Assembly (NCBI GenBank): GCA_002343445.1
Contig: DDSP01000018.1
Span: forward strand, 101,051 to 165,050
Origin: Chthonomonas sp. UBA2387
GTDB lineage: Bacteria; Armatimonadota; Fimbriimonadia; Fimbriimonadales; Fimbriimonadaceae
Direction: 5' to 3'
DNA: 64,000 nucleotides
A program made the position numbers and the translations under genes. Under the pieces are notes generated by a model. The model was not told the DNA's origin. It did not search any database and was given only the letters and a program-made list of their open reading frames with translations. Of the stretch, positions 34,277 through 43,599 are shown in pieces (positions within the stretch are counted from its first letter, which is position 1; each line of letters opens with the position of its first letter).

Positions 34277-36046
34277 ATGTTGCTCGCCGCCCTGTGTCTC
34301 GCCCAGTCGGCGCTCGCCGAAGCCGAACAAAGCCGAAAGTCGCTGTTGCCGCCCGATGCCGTGACTCGGCTGTCGCTGGCCGGCCAGGCCCATCTCGGGC
34401 GTTTGGCCGTGGAGCCCGCGACGGGTGCCCCCGCCACGCAGGTGGCGCGGCTCGAGACGACGGCGCGAACCCAGAACGACTGGGACGTCTCCGCCACCGT
34501 TTCGATCCCCGAGCCGCTGGCCAAGGGCGAAGTGCTGTTGCTGACGTTTCATGCTCGGGCGGTCAAGGGCCAACCCGAGACCGGCGAGGCCCGTTTCGCC
34601 GTCGACGTGCAGACCAACGGCCCTTCGTATGCCAAGTCGGTGACGCGCTACTTCGGCGTCGGTTCGACGTGGCAGCGGTGCGAGACGCCTTTGGTGGTGG
34701 CGCACGCCACGCCCGCCGGTGGGAGCAACGTTAGTTTCCGGCTGGGGTTCGGCGCGCAGATCGTCGAGATCGCGGGTCTGGAACTTTGGCGGTATCCCGA
34801 CGGCACCAAGGTCCAAGACTTGCCGCGCTCGGCCACGCGCTATGCGGGCGACGAGCCGAACGCCGCATGGCGAGCCGAAGCCGACAAGCGCATCGAACAA
34901 CTGCGCAAAGGTGACGCCACGATTCGCGTCGCCGGTGCCGACGGCAAGCCGATCGCAGGGGCCAAGGTCGAGTTCCAGATGAAGCGGCATGCGTTTGGCT
35001 TTGGCTCGGCCGTGGACGCCGGGACGCTCTTCCTTGAAGGGCCGGACGGAGACCGCTACCGGAAGATCGTCCTTGAGAACTACGGCCTCGCCACGATCGA
35101 GAACCACCTCAAGTGGCCGTACTGGGAGGATTGGGGACGCAAGGATGGGCTGCGCGCCCTCGATTGGCTGCACGACAAGGGCATCCTCGTCCGGGGCCAC
35201 ACGCTCATCTGGCCCGGCTGGAAGGAAATGCCCAAGGATATGCCCTCGCTGGAGAACGACCCGGCGGCGTTGCGCAAGCGGGTTCAAACGCACTTCGAGG
35301 ACATTCTCGGCGTGACGCGCGGCAAGATCGTGGAGTGGGACGTGATGAACGAGCCCTACGCCCAGAACGACATGATGCGGATTCTGGGCTGGTCGGAGAT
35401 GGGCGAGTGGTTCCGCATGGCCAAGCGGCTGGAACCCAACGCTCGGTTGGCCGTCAACGACTACCCGCTGCCCGACAGTCTGGGCGGCGGCAGCGCCCAC
35501 CTCAACCACTACGCGGGTGTCGTCGAGCGGCTCCTCGCGGAGAAAGCGCCCGTCGAAGCGATCGGCTTTCAGGGCCACTTCGGCGACAACGTGGTTCCGC
35601 CGGAGAGATTGCTCGGCGGGTTGGATCGGTTCGCCAAGTTCGGGCTGCCCATCGTGATCACCGAGTTCGACATCAACACCAAGGACGAGGACTTGCAGGC
35701 GCGCTACATGAGGGACTTCCTGACCGCATGCTTCAGCCACCCGTCTGTGGACACCGTGGTCATCTGGGGCTTCTGGGAGGGCCGCCACTGGTTCCCGGAT
35801 GCGGGGTTGTATCGGCGCGACTGGTCGCTCCGCCCGCAAGGGCAGGTTTGGCTCGATCTGGTGAAGAAGCGCTGGTGGACCAACGCCGCACAGACTTCCG
35901 ACTCGCGGGGCGAGGCTCGGGTGTCCGGGTTCTTTGGCGATTACGAGGTGGTGGTCTCCGCTCCGGGGTTCAAGGCCATGCGGACGTCGGTCGGCCACAC
36001 GAAGGCGTCTCCATTGAATCGGACGGTCGTCCTAGAGCGCGGCTAG
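34277..36046 (+). CDS. Exported GH10 endo-1,4-beta-xylanase
   Basis: 589 residues from the ATG at 34277, which gives a short signal peptide (LLAALCLAQSALA). An N-terminal carbohydrate-binding-like domain covers about 20-200. The GH10 barrel follows: HAFGFGSAVD, NHLKWPYWE, RGHTLIWPGW, acid/base Glu359 in WDVMNEPY, nucleophile Glu463 in IVITEFDI, and VIWGFWEGRHWFPDAGL. A small Ig-like C-terminal region ends it. It should cleave xylan or related beta-1,4-glycans outside the cell. Confidence 0.9.
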   Translation: MLLAALCLAQSALAEAEQSRKSLLPPDAVTRLSLAGQAHLGRLAVEPATGAPATQVARLETTARTQNDWDVSATVSIPEPLAKGEVLLLTFHARAVKGQPETGEARFAVDVQTNGPSYAKSVTRYFGVGSTWQRCETPLVVAHATPAGGSNVSFRLGFGAQIVEIAGLELWRYPDGTKVQDLPRSATRYAGDEPNAAWRAEADKRIEQLRKGDATIRVAGADGKPIAGAKVEFQMKRHAFGFGSAVDAGTLFLEGPDGDRYRKIVLENYGLATIENHLKWPYWEDWGRKDGLRALDWLHDKGILVRGHTLIWPGWKEMPKDMPSLENDPAALRKRVQTHFEDILGVTRGKIVEWDVMNEPYAQNDMMRILGWSEMGEWFRMAKRLEPNARLAVNDYPLPDSLGGGSAHLNHYAGVVERLLAEKAPVEAIGFQGHFGDNVVPPERLLGGLDRFAKFGLPIVITEFDINTKDEDLQARYMRDFLTACFSHPSVDTVVIWGFWEGRHWFPDAGLYRRDWSLRPQGQVWLDLVKKRWWTNAAQTSDSRGEARVSGFFGDYEVVVSAPGFKAMRTSVGHTKASPLNRTVVLERG

Positions 36047-36059
36047 AACCCGGGCGGCA

Positions 36060-36074
36060 AGGCTCGGCGAGCCT
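36060..36074. terminator. Short hairpin between convergent genes
   Basis: AGGCTC-GGC-GAGCCT, perfect 6-base arms, lies just after the xylanase stop and before the end of the amidohydrolase gene. No T-tract follows, so termination is only possible. Confidence 0.4.
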
Positions 36075-36100
36075 CGCCCCCCTGGTTCTCTTCGGTGTGC

Positions 36101-38836
36101 CTACCGCAATCGCGCCGAGTACTTGTCCCGAAGCATCGTGTGCTTGGTCGTCATGGCCCGTGGCTGGCCCTCGATGAACGCGTAGCGAACCGAGCCCGTG
36201 AACTCAAACGGGTCGCCTTCGGTCACGATCAGGTTCGCCACTTTGCCTGGTTCGAGCGAGCCCACTTTGTCGCCGACGCCCAAGATCTGGGCGGCATCCA
36301 GAGTCAGCGCCCGCAGGAGCGCTTCGCGCGAGAGGCCGTAGGCGCAGCTTTGGGCGGCTTTGGCCGGCAGGTTCATCGTCTCCGAGCTTGAGCCCGCCTG
36401 GAAGCAGAACTTCACGCCCGCCTTGGCCAGCAGGCCCGCTTTGACGTAGGGCGTGTCGTAGGGGTCCCAAGCGTTGTCCGGAGTGTTTGCCCCCAGTGTG
36501 CTCGCACCCGCGGGGCTGATGATCACCGGGACGTTCTCTTTGGCCAGGAGCGCGGCTTCTTTCCATGCCTCCGAGGCATCCACCAGAACGACCTTCAGGC
36601 TGTGCTTCTTGGCGAACGCGACCGCACCGCGGATGCTCGCAGCGTTGCGCGCACGTAGGAACACCGTCTTCTCGCCTCGGAGATAGGGGGCCATCGCGTC
36701 TTTGCGCAGGTCGCGGGGCGTTGCGGGGTTCTTCTCGCGCTCGGCCAGATAGGTTCGCACCTCGTCGAAGTAGCGCTCCAAGTCCTCCTCGGAGCCCGCC
36801 GACTGGCCGCCGCCACCGCCGAATTGGGGTGTCGCCATCCAGCCGCCGCCCATCAGCTCGTAGAACTGGCGCAGTTGTTCGGTGGTCAGTTCGGGCTCGT
36901 CGGTCGCCGCTGCGTGATTGTGGCCGGCTTCACCGCCGCCCAGGCCCAGCAGGGCCGACATGTCGATGGTGTCGCAACACACGTCGAACTGGGCCAGACG
37001 AGCCGAACTCGACGAGGACGGATAGGACACATAAAGTCCCGCGCGGCGCAGCAAGCCGAAGCCTTCGCTCGTGTAGCCGTCCGTGTGGATCACCGCGCCC
37101 TGCCCCGAGATGAGCCCTGACGTGTTGCGCGTGAACACGTTCAGGACGCCGTTATAGCGCGCCGGTCCGTAGTGGGCGGATTCGACGAACAGTGCGGTGA
37201 GCACGTCGAGGTCGGGCTGAATGCTGCCCAACTCCGTGTTGTCGAGGCTGACGGGGATCGGCGAGATTTCTGCGATGCCCATCTGCGATCCGCCGTCGAT
37301 GAACCCGGGATACACGTGCAGGCCGCGGCCCTCGATGCGTGTCGCCCCCGTGGGGATCGGCACACGCTCGCCGACCGCTTCGATCTTGCCGTCGCGGACG
37401 ATGATCGTGCCGCCCTCGATGGTCGGCCCGCTCACGGGATGCAGCGTCGCGCCGACGATGGCGTACGCGTTCGATTTCGCGGGAAGCGGGGCATCGGTCT
37501 TGGCGCCTTGGGGATCCAGGTGGGTCTTGATGATCGCGTTGCGGTCCACACCGAACGCGTCGCGCCGCTCGAAGAACACTTCGCCTTCGATGAGCGTCAT
37601 CGCGCACTTGCTGTAGACGCTGAGCGGGTGGCCGTCCCAGATGACGAGATCAGCGTCTTTGCCCAGTTCGATGCTGCCCGTCCGATGGTCGATGCCGAGT
37701 TGCTTGGCCGGGTTGATCGTCAGCGTCTGCAACGCCTGCTCTTCGGTCAGGCCTCCGAACCGCATGGTCTTTGCCGCGTCGATGTTGAGCGCCGTGGTGC
37801 CGCTCAGACCGTCGGTGTTGATCGAGACGTTGACGCCCGCTTTGGTGCAGATCGCCGCGTTGAAGGGGATCGAGTCGTAGCCTTCCAGCTTGAACGACCA
37901 GTTGTCCACGAACATCGAGACGCCCACGCCGGCCGCCGCCAGTTCAGGGGCGATCTTGTAGGCTTCGAGCGCGTGCTGCAGGGCACCGATCTTGAACCCG
38001 AAGTCTTGCGACAAGCGCACCATCATCAGCATCTCGTCGGCGCGGTAGCTGTGGCATTGCACCCACACCTTGCCTTCGAGGATGTCTGCCAGCGTCTGCA
38101 GACGCAGGTCCTTGCGCGGCGGGATCGCCTTGGGGTCGCTGGCCTTCTTCGCCTCGTAGGCCTTCCACGCGTCCAAGTACTCGCGCGCCTCGGTGAAGGC
38201 CCGTCGGTACAGGGCTTCGACGCCCATGCGGCTTCGGGGGAAGCGGCCCGGGCCCGTGGCCGTGGAACTCTTGCGCGTCACGTTCTCGCCGAGCGCGAAC
38301 TTGATCATCCGTGGCGCATCCGGGATGACGGCCTCGTGCGGGGGCTTCCTGTACTTGTACTTGATGACCTTGCTCTCGCCGCCCACGCTGTTCGCACTGC
38401 CATGCAGGATCAGCGCCGACGTGTGGCCGCTGGCCAGAGCCTGCCAGACGTTGATGCCGCCCAGGTTGAGGACGTCTTCGATGCGGACTTCGGCCGTGAT
38501 GCTGTCCGAGCCCTCGTTGGTGCCGTCGGAAGCGCGGTGCGAGTGACCGTCGATGATGCCGGGCGCGACGACTTTGCCCCGTGCGTCGATCACCGCGAAA
38601 CCGCGCGGTACCGCCAGGTTCGGCCCGATCGCCTCGATCTTTCCGCCGCGGACGAGGATGTCGGCGTTCTCGATGATGCCCTTGGTGGCGGTGAGGATGC
38701 GCCCGCCCTTGACGACGGCGTTGCCGCCCGTTTGGATCGAGGGCTTTCGGTGGGCGTCCAGTTCGAACGGGAACGGCTGGGCGAATGCCAGCGCGCCGAG
38801 CGCCAAGGCGATTCCTGTTGCAAGGGTCTTCGTCAT
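36101..38836 (-). CDS. Exported tandem amidohydrolase-like protein
   Basis: 911 residues from the ATG at 38836, which gives a signal peptide (KTLATGIALALGALAFAQ). Two amidohydrolase-fold halves follow. The first (about 45-440) keeps the HxH metal motif (PGIIDGHSHRAS) and the later NTDGLSGTTALNIDAAKTMR and GSIELGKDADLVIWDG end region. The second (about 445-905) has the same frame (VYPGFIDGGSQMG ... GSLEPGKVANLIVTEGDPF) but lacks HxH. Hydrolysis of a cyclic amide or related bond is likely only for the first half. Its start overlaps the stop of the upstream amidohydrolase gene by 4 bases, so the two form an operon. Confidence 0.8.
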   Translation of the reverse strand: MTKTLATGIALALGALAFAQPFPFELDAHRKPSIQTGGNAVVKGGRILTATKGIIENADILVRGGKIEAIGPNLAVPRGFAVIDARGKVVAPGIIDGHSHRASDGTNEGSDSITAEVRIEDVLNLGGINVWQALASGHTSALILHGSANSVGGESKVIKYKYRKPPHEAVIPDAPRMIKFALGENVTRKSSTATGPGRFPRSRMGVEALYRRAFTEAREYLDAWKAYEAKKASDPKAIPPRKDLRLQTLADILEGKVWVQCHSYRADEMLMMVRLSQDFGFKIGALQHALEAYKIAPELAAAGVGVSMFVDNWSFKLEGYDSIPFNAAICTKAGVNVSINTDGLSGTTALNIDAAKTMRFGGLTEEQALQTLTINPAKQLGIDHRTGSIELGKDADLVIWDGHPLSVYSKCAMTLIEGEVFFERRDAFGVDRNAIIKTHLDPQGAKTDAPLPAKSNAYAIVGATLHPVSGPTIEGGTIIVRDGKIEAVGERVPIPTGATRIEGRGLHVYPGFIDGGSQMGIAEISPIPVSLDNTELGSIQPDLDVLTALFVESAHYGPARYNGVLNVFTRNTSGLISGQGAVIHTDGYTSEGFGLLRRAGLYVSYPSSSSSARLAQFDVCCDTIDMSALLGLGGGEAGHNHAAATDEPELTTEQLRQFYELMGGGWMATPQFGGGGGQSAGSEEDLERYFDEVRTYLAEREKNPATPRDLRKDAMAPYLRGEKTVFLRARNAASIRGAVAFAKKHSLKVVLVDASEAWKEAALLAKENVPVIISPAGASTLGANTPDNAWDPYDTPYVKAGLLAKAGVKFCFQAGSSSETMNLPAKAAQSCAYGLSREALLRALTLDAAQILGVGDKVGSLEPGKVANLIVTEGDPFEFTGSVRYAFIEGQPRAMTTKHTMLRDKYSARLR

Positions 38837-40191
38837 CGTCCTTCCTCCTTGGCTTCGTACACTTTGCTTCCCGCGACCCAGACCATTTCGACCGTGGTCT
38901 TCGCGTCGGCGAAATCGCCGCTCATCAGCGTGAGGTTGGCCATCTTGCCCACCTCGATCGAGCCGAGGCGATCGGACACGCGCAGGATGTTGGCCGGGTT
39001 GACGGTGAGCGCCTTCAGCGCCTCCGTTCGCGGCACCCCGGATTGGATCACGCGGCGCACGTTGTTTAGAAACCCGCCCATCGTGTCGCCATCCGAGCTG
39101 AACGCAACCGTGACGCCACACTCGAAGAGCTTCTTGGCGTTCTGGATCTGCTCGGACCAAGTCACGTGCCGCTCCTTCCGGAACTCCACGGGGATCGCAT
39201 CGCCAGGCGGCACGTCGTCCTTGTCGGGTTGGGTGTTGGGTTCGCTGGGAATGCCAAGGCCGAGCAGAATCGGCACATTGCGGCGCTTGATCTCGTCGAG
39301 ATGCAGGTAAGCGTCTCGCCCACCGCTGAGAATCAGGCGGAACTTAAACTCGTCGGCCAATCGGAACGCTCGGTAGATCTCGCGATCGAGGTCGGCGGCG
39401 AAGACAACGGGTGTGAGCCCGTTGACAACAGGCCGCAAGGCACGGGCACCTAGAAGCCACTTGGGCGTTTGAGCCTCGATGGGCTCGGCTTCGGGGTAGA
39501 GCGCGTAGTACTGCGCGTCGGCAAGCTTCTGGCGCATGAGCGCGATAATGCCGAGGATGTTGCCGGGGTAGCCGCCGCCCCCTCCTCCTCCGCCGCCGCC
39601 CGGTCCGCCGCCGGCAGCCCCTCGGAAGGACATGCCCATCGCGACGCGGGGTTCGACGACGCGCTCGCCCGCATCCTTCGGCAGCAGGTTCACCACCGCA
39701 CCCAGGCCGCGGATCGAGCCGCGCCCGGGAACCAGAAACGAGGTAGCGATGCCCGCCTTGTGGGCCGAGTCGTCGTTGTCGAAGTTCAGAATCTCGGACG
39801 CGTCGTATTCGGGAGTCACGCCCTTGCGATTGCCTTGCCACATGGTCGCAGGAGCGCGCGTGACGCTGTCGGGCGCACCGACATTGAGATCGCCTTCCGT
39901 CGGCAGGGCGAGATTGCGCGTGGAGTAGGCGTCCAGGAAGCCCGGATACAGCGTCTTGCCAGCAGCGGAGACGACTTCGATCCCTGCGGGCGTCTTGTTC
40001 GACGTCGTGACTTCGGCGATCTTGCCGCCTCGCACGACCACGGTGCCGTTCTCGATGACTCGGCCGTCGCCGATCTCGATCCGGGCCCCGACGATGGCGA
40101 AGTCGGCCATCGGCTTCGCCTCTTGAGCGAATCCAAGGGCGGTGATGCTGAGGGTCAACCCCAGAAGACTGAGTCGTGTGGCGTGCTTCAT
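38833..40191 (-). CDS. Exported amidohydrolase-like protein with degenerate metal site
   Basis: 452 residues. Signal peptide RLSLLGLTLSITALGFAQ, then an amidohydrolase frame: GTVVVRGGKIAEV, TLYPGFLDAYSTRN and GSIEVGKMANLTLMSGDF. The HxH pair that should follow PGFLD is replaced by A-Y-S, so the binuclear site is probably absent. A glycine tract (GGGPGGGGGGGGGGYPG) lies near residue 200. The gene is directly coupled to the larger amidohydrolase; it may be a non-catalytic partner. Confidence 0.75.
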   Translation of the reverse strand: MKHATRLSLLGLTLSITALGFAQEAKPMADFAIVGARIEIGDGRVIENGTVVVRGGKIAEVTTSNKTPAGIEVVSAAGKTLYPGFLDAYSTRNLALPTEGDLNVGAPDSVTRAPATMWQGNRKGVTPEYDASEILNFDNDDSAHKAGIATSFLVPGRGSIRGLGAVVNLLPKDAGERVVEPRVAMGMSFRGAAGGGPGGGGGGGGGGYPGNILGIIALMRQKLADAQYYALYPEAEPIEAQTPKWLLGARALRPVVNGLTPVVFAADLDREIYRAFRLADEFKFRLILSGGRDAYLHLDEIKRRNVPILLGLGIPSEPNTQPDKDDVPPGDAIPVEFRKERHVTWSEQIQNAKKLFECGVTVAFSSDGDTMGGFLNNVRRVIQSGVPRTEALKALTVNPANILRVSDRLGSIEVGKMANLTLMSGDFADAKTTVEMVWVAGSKVYEAKEEGR

Positions 40192-40292
40192 GCGCGTTTG
40201 GGTGAAATACGACGATCTTGTCCAAATTCCTGCTAGGCGCGAGTCCTGCCGGATTTGGGTCCGAACGAGGGGAACCGCATCGTTTGGTCGGC

Positions 40293-40298
40293 TACAAT
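40293..40298 (+). promoter_or_regulatory. -10 box TACAAT
   Basis: GGCTACAATCG lies 27 bases before the ATG at 40326, in the region divergent to the amidohydrolase operon. Confidence 0.45.
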
Positions 40299-40325
40299 CG
40301 TAATCCCCAACTGAGACCCGACCGC

Positions 40326-41045
40326 ATGCCTCACTCAGCCGCGACGACCGACACCGAACCGGTCACCGACCCGCCGACAGCCTGCCCCGCGCCCCGCAAA
40401 GGGTTGCGCAAGACGCTTCGAGACCTGGCCAACCCCGGTTACCACATCCGCAAGATGGCCGAGGACTTCTCGGCGGCGTACCATGCGCTCCGCAACTGGA
40501 ACTTCACCGGCCTGCGGTCGCGGCGCGACGCTTTGGCCAAGGCGTTCCGAGGCAAGTTCTTTGCGGCGTTCTTCTTCTCCGGCGGGTTCGGGTTGGTGGC
40601 GGCCGGTTTGGCGACGTCGGTCCAATACCAGACGCGCAACCCGTACCTGAGCGTGGTGCTGACGTTGGTGTTCAGCTTGGTGCTGACCACGATCGCCTTT
40701 CAGGGGTTCTGGGCGGTGGCCAACGTGGACTTCTACCGGGCCACGGCCTCTGGGTTTTGGGGCCGGTTCAAGCAGCTGCAGCGGGATCTGTGGCCGATTC
40801 ACGCCACGGCCTTGCGCGTTGCTCCGGTGTTCGCTTCGATCGCGATCCCTGTGAACACGCTGATCGCATGGCTCTTTTCCCTGTTGCCGAACGAAGTCGG
40901 GGCTTACATCCCAATGCCGCCGATCGTCCTGGTGGTGAACTGGCTGATCATCGACGGGACGTTCATCCGCATCATGTGCGACCGATTCGACACGCAATCG
41001 CAGGCGATGGCGGATCAGTACTCGGCGCCGGGTGATGCTGGATGA
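40326..41045 (+). CDS. Integral membrane protein of unknown function
   Basis: 239 residues. A soluble basic N-terminus of about 75 residues is followed by four hydrophobic helices (about 80-100, 106-130, 160-182 and 190-212) and a short acidic tail. No catalytic or transport motif is visible. The gene is single and transcribed from its own promoter, with a short gap to the YjfB-like gene downstream. Confidence 0.6.
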   Translation: MPHSAATTDTEPVTDPPTACPAPRKGLRKTLRDLANPGYHIRKMAEDFSAAYHALRNWNFTGLRSRRDALAKAFRGKFFAAFFFSGGFGLVAAGLATSVQYQTRNPYLSVVLTLVFSLVLTTIAFQGFWAVANVDFYRATASGFWGRFKQLQRDLWPIHATALRVAPVFASIAIPVNTLIAWLFSLLPNEVGAYIPMPPIVLVVNWLIIDGTFIRIMCDRFDTQSQAMADQYSAPGDAG

Positions 41046-41130
41046 GGTTCTGCTGGGGTTTGGGTGGATTCGGGGTTGGCTGGGCGTCCCCTCCAGTTGT
41101 GGGCGGCGTGTCCGATGATGGTTATTGACC

Positions 41131-41313
41131 ATGCGCGTCGAAAAGTCGAGCACCGAAACCACCGCCGCTCCCCAGGCGACCCGCGTCGCTGGAGGCCAGG
41201 GGTCGCTGCAGCTCAAGATGCTGAAGCAGGCTCTCGACGCACAGAAGCTCCAAGCGCAGATGGTGGCCAACCAATTGCAGGGGAAGGGCCAGGTCATTGA
41301 CATCGAGGCCTGA
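41131..41313 (+). CDS. Small YjfB-like putative motility protein
   Basis: 60 residues from the ATG at 41131 (a TTG two codons upstream is also possible). The Gln/Leu-rich helix GSLQLKMLKQALDAQKLQAQ and the ending GKGQVIDIEA resemble the YjfB family of small helical proteins linked with motility. The -35-like TTGACA of the argD-argF promoter lies inside its last codons. Confidence 0.55.
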   Translation: MRVEKSSTETTAAPQATRVAGGQGSLQLKMLKQALDAQKLQAQMVANQLQGKGQVIDIEA

Positions 41314-41328
41314 TTGGTGCGCTATACT
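41297..41328 (+). promoter_or_regulatory. Promoter of argDF
   Basis: TTGACA (41297-41302) and TATACT (41323-41328) are separated by 20 bases, a long but possible spacing. Transcription would start near 41335 and give a leader of about 160 bases. Confidence 0.5.
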
Positions 41329-41379
41329 TCCTGCGTGAGGTCGAACCTGACCCCGAATGCCCCGGCATCTCCGCCGGTC

Positions 41380-41422
41380 CGCCGAGTCACTCGGCGACGA
41401 TGAGGGCCGCCTGAAGGGCGGC
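41380..41422 (+). promoter_or_regulatory. Two consecutive hairpins in the argDF leader
   Basis: CGCCGAGT-C-ACTCGGCG (41380-41396) is a perfect 17-base palindrome. GCCGCC-TGAAG-GGCGGC (41406-41422) is a second stem. Both lie in the transcript leader 70-110 bases before the start codon. The first could be an operator for a dimeric repressor, and the pair could also act as RNA attenuator. No ARG-box-like sequence is obvious. Confidence 0.45.
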
Positions 41423-41493
41423 AATTTCCGTTTGGGCCCCTGCGCCCGTCCCTCGTCTCTTCGTTTTCGCAACCGCTTTTCCGGCCATTCATC

Positions 41494-43599
41494 ATGCTCA
41501 AGTTCGACACCATCAAGTCGCTCGACGACGACTACGTGCTCAAGACCTACAACCGCCAGCCCGCGCTCTTCGTGCAGGGCGCCGGATGCTCGTTGTGGGA
41601 CAACCGGGGGAACGAGTACCTCGACCTGTTCGCCGGCATCGCCGTGAACGTGCTCGGGCACTGCCACCCCGCCATCGTCTCCGCCATCACGCGCCAAGCG
41701 CAGCAGCTGATGCACACCTCGAACCTGCTGCTCACCGCGCCGCAGGCCCAGTTGGCCCGACGCCTGTGCGAACTGGGCTCGATGGACAAGGTGTTCTTCA
41801 CCGTGTGCGGCGCAACGGCCAACGAGACGGCGTTGAAGATCGCCAAGAAGCACGGCCACAGCAAGCGGCCCGACGGGGACTACGAGATCGTGTCTCTGCT
41901 CGGCAGCTTCCATGGCAGAACCATGGGTGCGCTGAGCGCAGGCGGGCAGCGCAAGTACCAGCGCCCGTTCGACCCGCTGGTTCCCGGCTTCCGCCACGTG
42001 CCGATCAACGACCTCGAGGCGTTGCGCGCCGCCGTTGGCCACAAGACCGCAGCCATCGTGATCGAGCCGATCCAAGGCGAATTCGGCATCCATCCTTGCA
42101 CCACCACCTACCTGCAGGCCGCCCGCGAACTGGCCACCCAGAACGACGCCCTGCTGATCTTCGACGAGGTGCAAACGGGCATCGGCAGAACGGGCACGTG
42201 GTTCAACTATCAGCAGCACGACGTGCTGCCCGACTTGGTCTGCTTAGCCAAGGGCCTCGGCGGCGGGTTCCCCATCGGCGCCGTCATGGCTCGTGGCAAG
42301 GCGACCGACATCCTTCAGCCGGGGGACCACGGCTCCACGTTCGGCGGCAACCCGCTGGCTTGCGCCGTGGCGCTGGCCGTGCTCGACACGATCGAAAACC
42401 ATCGGCTGGCCGAGAACGCTCGGGAAGTGGGCGCCTACCTACGGCAGCGACTCGGCGAACTGGGGCAAGAGATCGAGGATGTGCGCGGCGCCGGCCTGAT
42501 GGTGGGCTGCACGCTCAAGACGCAGAACGCCCGCGAAGTCGTGCGCGCGTGCTTTGAGCAGAAGGTCATTCTCAACGCGACCGACGACAACACGCTCCGT
42601 TTCGTGCCGCCGCTCATCCTGACCAAGCGGCAGGTGGACCATGCCATCGCCACGTTGGCCGACGTCCTAGGCGTGCAGGTCCCCAAGGTGGCGGCCGTCG
42701 TTGGTGCGCGACCGGAGCCGTTGCACGACGTTTTGGCGGTGGACGACCTTTCGGATGCGCAGCTCGAAGAAGCGTTGGCGTTGTCGGCCTACCTCAAGCA
42801 GCGCCGCGCCCAGACGCCTGGGCCGATCGTGCCCGTCGAGGGGCGTACGGTGGCGTTGCTGTTCGAGAAACCCTCGCTCCGCACGCGTCTCACGTTCGAG
42901 ACTGCGGTCACGGAACTGGGTGGGTTCCCTGTGTTTCTCGGGAAGAGCGACGTGGGCTTGGGCCAGCGGGAAGCGGTCAAGGACATCGCCTCCAACCTGG
43001 CCGAGTGGTGTTCGCTGATCGTGGCCCGCTTGTATTGGCAGCGCGACCTCGAAGACCTCGCCCGCCATGCCGAAGTCCCCGTGGTGAACGCATTGACCGA
43101 GTTGGAGCACCCGTTCCAGGCGCTGGCGGACATGCTGACGATCCGCGAGTGCTTCGGTGGCGACAAGGTGAAGATCGCTTATGTGGGCGACGGCAACAAC
43201 GTGGCCCGCAGCCTTGCGAAAGTGGCCACACGTCTCGGCTACCCGTTCACGATCTGCGGTCCCGACAACTTCCGGTTGGAAGAGATGGCGGGTGTCGAGC
43301 AGACCAGCGTCCTCGAAGAGGGCTTGGCCGACGCGCATGTGGTCTACACGGACGTGTGGATCAGCATGGGCGACGAGCACGAGCAGGAGCATCGCCTGAA
43401 GATCTTCGACAATTACCAGGTGAACCGCGACGTGATGGCGATGGCCAGCCCCGATGCCATCTTCATGCATTGCTTGCCAGCAAGGCGCGGCTTCGAGGTG
43501 ACGGACGACGTGATGGACAGCCAGCAGAGCCGCGTGGTCCAACAGGCGGGCAACCGCCTGCACACGGCCAAGGCCGTACTCCAGATGATCTTGGGTTAG
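41494..43599 (+). CDS. argDF: Fused acetylornithine aminotransferase and ornithine carbamoyltransferase
   Basis: 701 residues in one uninterrupted frame. The first 400 are ArgD, a class III PLP aminotransferase: VCGATANETALKIAKK, IVIEPIQGEFGIHP, LLIFDEVQTGIGRTG, PLP Lys253 in LAKGLGGGFPIG, and STFGGNPLACAV. From about residue 405 comes a complete carbamoyltransferase: KPSLRTR (461-465), ELEHPFQALADMLTI, VYTDVWISMGDEHE and FMHCLPARRG with Cys660. The two enzymes act in consecutive or near-consecutive steps of arginine synthesis (N-acetylornithine formation and citrulline formation), so fusion could channel or balance flux. Whether the second half uses ornithine or acetylornithine is not certain from motifs. 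No other arg gene is adjacent. Confidence 0.92.
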   Translation: MLKFDTIKSLDDDYVLKTYNRQPALFVQGAGCSLWDNRGNEYLDLFAGIAVNVLGHCHPAIVSAITRQAQQLMHTSNLLLTAPQAQLARRLCELGSMDKVFFTVCGATANETALKIAKKHGHSKRPDGDYEIVSLLGSFHGRTMGALSAGGQRKYQRPFDPLVPGFRHVPINDLEALRAAVGHKTAAIVIEPIQGEFGIHPCTTTYLQAARELATQNDALLIFDEVQTGIGRTGTWFNYQQHDVLPDLVCLAKGLGGGFPIGAVMARGKATDILQPGDHGSTFGGNPLACAVALAVLDTIENHRLAENAREVGAYLRQRLGELGQEIEDVRGAGLMVGCTLKTQNAREVVRACFEQKVILNATDDNTLRFVPPLILTKRQVDHAIATLADVLGVQVPKVAAVVGARPEPLHDVLAVDDLSDAQLEEALALSAYLKQRRAQTPGPIVPVEGRTVALLFEKPSLRTRLTFETAVTELGGFPVFLGKSDVGLGQREAVKDIASNLAEWCSLIVARLYWQRDLEDLARHAEVPVVNALTELEHPFQALADMLTIRECFGGDKVKIAYVGDGNNVARSLAKVATRLGYPFTICGPDNFRLEEMAGVEQTSVLEEGLADAHVVYTDVWISMGDEHEQEHRLKIFDNYQVNRDVMAMASPDAIFMHCLPARRGFEVTDDVMDSQQSRVVQQAGNRLHTAKAVLQMILG

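Noticed and set aside
39575..39610. Gly-tract coding repeat in the amidohydrolase as a separate repeat element
   Set aside because: It is a run of GGC/GGN codons inside the frame, best explained as a flexible protein linker.
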